In this document: in pieces, positions 5,427-8,664 of the stretch
How positions within the stretch are numbered: the first letter of the stretch is position 1
Layout of the letters: the number at the start of each line of letters is the position of its first letter
Source: Betaproteobacteria bacterium
GTDB lineage: Bacteria; Pseudomonadota; Gammaproteobacteria; Burkholderiales; Burkholderiaceae_D
Reading direction: 5' to 3'
NCBI GenBank assembly: GCA_015655165.1
Contig: JAATFN010000349.1
Coordinates: forward strand, 1-8,664
DNA: 8,664 bases
Notes under the pieces: model-generated
The model's database searches: none
Seen by the model: only the letters and a program-made list of their open reading frames with translations
Told to the model about the DNA's origin: nothing
Translations under genes and position numbers: made by a program

Positions 5427-6689
5427 ATGAGACGTATCTTTATTAAATCAGTCCTTGCAACAGCCATGATGTCGTGTGGTCTGGCACATGCCCAGTCCCC
5501 TGTGGAAATTGTTGTAGACTACGCTTTTGCCAGTATATTCAACGATGTTCACAAAGAAATTGCGGATGCATTTATGAAAAAATTCCCGCAATACAAAATC
5601 ATATTCAGGGCACCGACCAACAGCTATGAAGAAGCTGCTGAAAAGGCATTGCGCCAATCCGTTACCAACCAGACTGCAGATGTTTCCTATCAAGGCCTAA
5701 ACCGTGTACGTGTTCTTGTCGACCGCGGTATTGCAGTAGAAATGACACCATTCATCCAGTCAGAAAAAAACTGGGATCAAGCCGGCTACGATAATGCCTT
5801 ACTGTCATTAGGTCAAATCAATGGCAAGCAATACGGTATCGGATTTTCATTATCGACCCCAATCATCTATTACAACGCCGACTTATTACGTAAAGCAGGC
5901 ATTACACCGGACAAATTCCCGACAACCTGGGAAGGTATTTTAGCCGTAGGAAAACGCGCACAACAGGCAACACCAAAAACAGATTCTATCTATATCGACT
6001 GGGCAGTCACCGGTAACTGGATGTGGCAAACACTGATTTTTTCTAATGGTGGCAGTATGCTGACCAAAGATGAAAAGAAAGTGGCTTTTGATGGACCTGC
6101 TGGTCAAGAAGCAATCCATATACTTGACGATGCTGTGAAAAAAGCAGGTATGCCGAATATTTCATATGAAGCAGCATCACAAAACTTTGTCGTTGGTAAT
6201 TTGGCGATTATGGCAACGACAACATCCCGTTTAGGTAGTATCACGCAACAAATCGGCAAAAAATTCGATCTGCGTACGGCCAAGACACCAATTAAAAACA
6301 ATGGTCGTCTTCCTGCTGGTGGCAATGTTGCGATGATTTTAACTAAAGACCCTGCCAAACAAAAGGCGGCATGGGAATATATCAAGTTTGCAACGGGTCC
6401 AATAGGCGCCACCTATATGGTCAAATCTACCGGCTATTTCCCAGCCAACACGATACCTGCCAATGACCCGAAATTACTGAAGCCTTTCTACGAAAGTCAT
6501 CCAAACCACTTGACAGCTATTGAGCAGCTTCCTGTTTTGACTGGCTGGTATGCTTTCCCTGGCAACAATGGTCTTAAGATTACCGATGTGATGACTGATC
6601 ATCTGCAAAGCGTTGTTTCCCAAGAAACAGCACCGGATAAGGCATTGCAAAACATGTCCAGAGACGTACAGGCATTATTACCACGCTAA
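5427..6689 (+). CDS. Periplasmic solute-binding protein, family 1 (UgpB-like)
   Basis: This 420-residue protein starts with a Sec signal peptide: basic MRRIFIK, a hydrophobic core, then AHA (20-22) with likely cleavage before Q23. C17 does not sit in a good lipobox, so a soluble periplasmic form is favoured. The rest has the length and pattern of UgpB/MalE-type proteins: STPIIYYNADLLRKAGI (143-159), TTWEGI (166-171), AGGN (297-300) and the C-terminal STGYFPAN (334-341), which parallel UgpB landmarks. Against remembered E. coli UgpB, the serine of the SSTP element, the paired glycines and the GY-P tyrosine seem kept, while the aromatic/His cluster at the mature N-terminus (VDYAFAS here) and the C-terminal phosphate-contacting arginine seem absent. 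The ligand may therefore differ from free glycerol-3-phosphate, for example a phosphodiester. Family sure; ligand open. Confidence 0.9.
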   Translation: MRRIFIKSVLATAMMSCGLAHAQSPVEIVVDYAFASIFNDVHKEIADAFMKKFPQYKIIFRAPTNSYEEAAEKALRQSVTNQTADVSYQGLNRVRVLVDRGIAVEMTPFIQSEKNWDQAGYDNALLSLGQINGKQYGIGFSLSTPIIYYNADLLRKAGITPDKFPTTWEGILAVGKRAQQATPKTDSIYIDWAVTGNWMWQTLIFSNGGSMLTKDEKKVAFDGPAGQEAIHILDDAVKKAGMPNISYEAASQNFVVGNLAIMATTTSRLGSITQQIGKKFDLRTAKTPIKNNGRLPAGGNVAMILTKDPAKQKAAWEYIKFATGPIGATYMVKSTGYFPANTIPANDPKLLKPFYESHPNHLTAIEQLPVLTGWYAFPGNNGLKITDVMTDHLQSVVSQETAPDKALQNMSRDVQALLPR

Positions 6690-6701
6690 CTGGAAGTCAT
6701 T

Positions 6702-7493
6702 ATGCAATTCATTCATCTAACAGATACCCATTTAGTCAGACATGGGCATGCCCTGTATGGATTAGATCCGCGTGCACGCCTAAAACATGCCATCAACAGT
6801 ATCATTGCCGAACACGATGATGCCGCCATGTGTATTGTGACAGGGGATTTAACGCATGCTGGTCACCCCGAAGCCTACGAACAACTCGCTGTGGAATTGG
6901 CACGTTTGCCCATGCCAGTTTATCCGATTCTTGGCAACCATGATAACCGGCAATACTTTCTGAATCATTTTCCGGAAGTTGAGACCGATCAATATGGTTT
7001 TGTACAATACGAGAAAGAAGTCGGTCAGTATCGCGGTTTATTTCTTGATACCAATGAACCCGATGTGTCTTATGGTGTATTTGGAGAACAACGCGCCCAA
7101 TGGCTGCAAAAAAAGCTGGCGCAGGATGACAGACCAGTACTGATTTTCATGCATCATCCTGCCTTTGCACTGGGTATTCCCAGTATGGATAAGATTGCCT
7201 TATGCGACACATCGTTTTTCGAACAAGCAATCCATGGACACACCCACCGTATCCGGCATATTTTCTTCGGTCATATTCACCGTCCAGTTTTCGGTCACTG
7301 GCAAGGTATGCCTTTCTCGACAATTCGAGGGACAAATCATCAATTACCACTGGATATGAGAGGAGAAAAAATCATCCCAGGCAGTCACGAACCCCCGCAA
7401 TATGGTGTGGTGCTCGTTAACGAACAATCGCTGGTCGTCCATGTTCATGACTTCCTCGATAAAAGTGAGCGCTTTATTCTGGGAGAGCATTAA
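6702..7493 (+). CDS. GpdQ-like metallophosphoesterase (cytoplasmic phosphodiesterase)
   Basis: This 263-residue protein has the complete dinuclear metal site of the calcineurin-like fold: D8 and H10 in DTH, D49 in GDL, N79 and H80 in GNHD, H152 in MHHP, and H191 and H193 in GHIH. Spacing and length match Enterobacter GpdQ (glycerophosphodiesterase, about 274 residues), including the early LYG and the MHHP-x8-MDxI block, which fits GpdQ better than CpdA. No signal peptide is present, so cleavage occurs in the cytosol after import. The family hydrolyses glycerophosphodiesters to glycerol-3-phosphate plus an alcohol, with broad specificity that also covers cyclic nucleotides. It is last in the operon, 12 bases after the binding protein, with GGAAG at 6692-6696 as ribosome site. 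That position suggests it processes the imported ligand. A role in cAMP breakdown is less likely here. Confidence 0.87.
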   Translation: MQFIHLTDTHLVRHGHALYGLDPRARLKHAINSIIAEHDDAAMCIVTGDLTHAGHPEAYEQLAVELARLPMPVYPILGNHDNRQYFLNHFPEVETDQYGFVQYEKEVGQYRGLFLDTNEPDVSYGVFGEQRAQWLQKKLAQDDRPVLIFMHHPAFALGIPSMDKIALCDTSFFEQAIHGHTHRIRHIFFGHIHRPVFGHWQGMPFSTIRGTNHQLPLDMRGEKIIPGSHEPPQYGVVLVNEQSLVVHVHDFLDKSERFILGEH

Positions 7494-7507
7494 GACTACG
7501 GTAATGC

Positions 7508-7537
7508 AAAAAGAGAGCTGCAAAGCTCTCTTTTTTT
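7508..7537 (+). terminator. Strong, probably bidirectional factor-independent terminator
   Basis: AGAGAGCT (7512-7519) and AGCTCTCT (7524-7531) form a perfect stem capped by a GCAA (GNRA) tetraloop and followed by seven T (7531-7537). The preceding A-run (7508-7511) pairs with part of the T-run, extending the stem to 12 bp. It lies 15 bases after the phosphodiesterase stop and ends the operon. The A-run makes a five-T tract on the minus strand, so the convergent transporter gene may share it. Confidence 0.92.
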
Positions 7538-7602
7538 ATCAATACAAAGACCTGACTTCGCTTCACAGAAAAATGACCTTCCAGATAAATCTTCTCTGAC
7601 TG

Positions 7603-8061
7603 CTACCTACGAATCGCCAGCACCAATACACCGGCAGCAACCATGCCGATACCAACCCAATCTTTCACAGAAGGCCGCTCGCCTAAAAAGATCACCGCAA
7701 AAATGGCAACCAGCACCAGACTCATCTTGTCGACTGGCGCAACTTTGGATGCCTCACCGATTTGCAGTGCCCGGAAATAGCATACCCAAGATACACCCGT
7801 TGCCACACCCGACAAACCCAAAAACAACCAGGTCTTACCGGACAAAACAAACGGGTTTATCCATTTACCTGTAAACCAGATAAATAATGACAATACGCCG
7901 ATGATAATCACCGTTCGTACCCATGTAGCCATATCCGAATCAATATGTTGCAAACCGAGTTTCGCAAAAATAGCCGTCAGCGCCGCAAATACAGCCGACA
8001 TCACAGCCCAGAAAAACCAGTTATCTGAAATAATCATATGCCTGTTGTGGGATGAATCCAT
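7603..8061 (-). CDS. Half-size EamA/DMT-family transporter
   Basis: This 152-residue membrane protein has five predicted segments (about 15-35, 47-64, 77-97, 108-127 and 132-150), i.e. a single EamA domain rather than the usual tandem pair. NWFFWAVMSAVFAALTAIFAK (14-34), SWVCYFRAL (91-99), KVAPVDKMS (106-114) and FLGERP (125-130) are typical of the conserved small-EamA family of about 140 residues. Such proteins presumably work as dimers; substrates for this group are mostly unknown. No good ribosome site precedes the ATG at 8061. The next methionine (codon at 8037-8035) gives a length closer to the family and may be the true start. The gene converges on the phosphodiesterase operon and shows no functional link to it. 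Confidence 0.87.
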   Translation of the reverse strand: MDSSHNRHMIISDNWFFWAVMSAVFAALTAIFAKLGLQHIDSDMATWVRTVIIIGVLSLFIWFTGKWINPFVLSGKTWLFLGLSGVATGVSWVCYFRALQIGEASKVAPVDKMSLVLVAIFAVIFLGERPSVKDWVGIGMVAAGVLVLAIRR

Positions 8062-8417
8062 TTGATAATGATAAAACCGGTATGAACCTGAATAAAGACT
8101 GATTATGCAAAATCAATGTCAGGAACTATTGATCTCAGCTAACATAATAGATTGTATTGTGCCTAACAATAAAAAAATAAATACACTGTCAGGAAAAACA
8201 TACAGGAAGAAACCATGTCTGTGTAAACAGATACATGCTCAAGGCCGGACTCACGTCACATCTCCCGGTATTGACATGAATACAAGCAGTCATTGAATGC
8301 CAGCTTTTTTGCAGTTAGAAATTGGCAAAAGTCAGCGGGGCTTCTATATGGAAGCCCCGTCGTAATACATACACTATCCAATAATCATACTGTTATGAAC
8401 GTTGGTAATTTGGTCAA
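8062..8417. other. Intergenic region between the EamA gene and the methionine synthase-like gene
   Basis: These 356 bases contain the stem-loop at 8336-8359 and, presumably, the minus-strand promoter of the EamA gene, for which I see only poor hexamers. An ATG-initiated 63-codon frame at 8105-8296 on the plus strand lacks a ribosome site and has no recognisable protein character, so I do not call it. Otherwise I see nothing here. Confidence 0.45.
8336..8359 (-). terminator. GC-rich stem-loop, probable terminator of the methionine synthase-like gene
   Basis: CGGGGCTTC (8336-8344) pairs perfectly with GAAGCCCCG (8351-8359) around a 6-base loop. On the minus strand it begins 58 bases past the gene's stop and is followed after a few bases by only a short TTTT. 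The stem is strong but the U-tract poor. Nothing T-rich follows on the plus strand, so a minus-strand role is preferred. Confidence 0.65.
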
Positions 8418-8664
8418 TCAACCCCAGACTTCATCGGCAATGGATTTAATCAATGCCAATTTGTTCCACTGGACCTGCGGATCAATACGGTTACCTTCTT
8501 CTGTTGAAGAAAAACCGCATTGCGGGCTTAAAGCCAACTGTTTCAATGGAAGATATTGTTCTGCTTCACAAATACGCTTGATGATCTGCTGGCGATCTTC
8601 CAAGTCTGTTGTTTTGGAAGTCACCAAACCCAGAATGACTTCTGCATTCGTATCTTTGAGATGC
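8418..8664 (-). CDS. Cobalamin-independent methionine synthase-like protein, C-terminal end (cut by window edge)
   Basis: The minus-strand frame is open from the window edge to a TGA at 8420-8418, giving 81 residues that begin HLKDTNAEVILGLVTSK. LGLVTSKTTDLED, then an IIKRICEAEQYLPL helix, then LSPQCGFSSTEEGN is the C-terminal signature of the UROD/MetE-like barrel. The cysteine of SPQCGF corresponds to the last zinc-ligand cysteine of MetE. The protein ends EVWG, as in the short YxjG/YxjH-like group rather than classical MetE, as I recall it. The family transfers a methyl group to a zinc-bound thiol such as homocysteine. The start lies outside the window; the TTG at 8627 is internal, since the similarity continues upstream of it. 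Methyl donor and exact substrate cannot be told from this piece. Confidence 0.88.
   Translation of the reverse strand, partial: HLKDTNAEVILGLVTSKTTDLEDRQQIIKRICEAEQYLPLKQLALSPQCGFSSTEEGNRIDPQVQWNKLALIKSIADEVWG

Noticed and set aside
5427..5493. Lipoprotein signal at C17 of the binding protein
   Set aside because: The residues before the cysteine (M-M-S) do not make a good lipobox, and a clear AHA signal-peptidase I site follows at 20-22.
6104..6412. Minus-strand open frame of 102 codons within the binding-protein gene
   Set aside because: It is antisense to a confident binding-protein frame and has no start signals or family resemblance.
6702..7493. Assignment of the phosphodiesterase as CpdA (cAMP phosphodiesterase)
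   Set aside because: The metal site is shared, but the early LYG and MHHP...MDxI pattern and the operon context fit GpdQ better. cAMP activity is not excluded.
8117..8195. Nine-base direct repeat TGTCAGGAA at 8117-8125 and 8187-8195
   Set aside because: A single 9-mer repeat in an intergenic region of about 350 bases can easily occur by chance, and no further copies or symmetry support it.
8105..8296. Possible small protein of 63 residues on the plus strand
   Set aside because: There is no ribosome binding site, codon use looks random, and nothing in the translation suggests a domain, signal or membrane segment.

Overview
The window looks like chromosomal DNA from a Gram-negative proteobacterium, most likely a lower-GC betaproteobacterium (Burkholderiales-like). 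The pointers are a membrane-bound PQQ-dependent dehydrogenase, a periplasmic binding protein with a Sec signal peptide, and the flavour of the transporter and EamA proteins. The taxonomic call rests on recalled family resemblance, not on a marker gene, and is tentative. I see no rRNA, tRNA, CRISPR array, insertion sequence or phage gene.

Layout: (1) 1-573, minus strand: the first 191 codons of a glucose/quinate-type PQQ dehydrogenase (Gcd family), cut by the window edge. (2) 574-958: AT-rich intergenic stretch with a 14-bp perfect palindrome and a 10-bp inverted repeat. (3) 959-1750, minus: a DeoR/GlpR-family repressor. (4) 1751-1863: divergent control region with repeated AACGAT half-sites. 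(5) 1864-7493, plus: a tight six-gene operon of HAD phosphatase, ABC ATPase (UgpC-like), two permeases (UgpA- and UgpE-like), a periplasmic binding protein (UgpB-like) and a GpdQ-like metallophosphoesterase. It is closed by a strong terminator at 7508-7537. (6) 7603-8061, minus: a half-size EamA/DMT transporter. (7) 8062-8417: non-coding, with a GC-rich stem-loop. (8) 8418-8664, minus: the C-terminal end of a cobalamin-independent methionine synthase-like protein, cut by the window edge.

The centre of interest is region 3-5. The family assignments suggest one job: a phosphate-containing organic molecule, best guess a glycerophosphodiester or glycerol-3-phosphate-like compound, is caught in the periplasm and imported by the ABC transporter. 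It is then cleaved in the cytosol by the metal-dependent phosphodiesterase, and the phosphomonoester released may be dephosphorylated by the HAD enzyme. The divergent DeoR-type repressor probably senses a phosphorylated intermediate. This resembles the E. coli ugp locus in logic, but a GpdQ-type metallophosphoesterase stands where UgpQ (GDPD TIM-barrel) would be, a phosphatase and a dedicated DeoR regulator are added, and the gene order is ATPase-permease-permease-binding protein-phosphodiesterase. The exact substrate cannot be read from the sequence.
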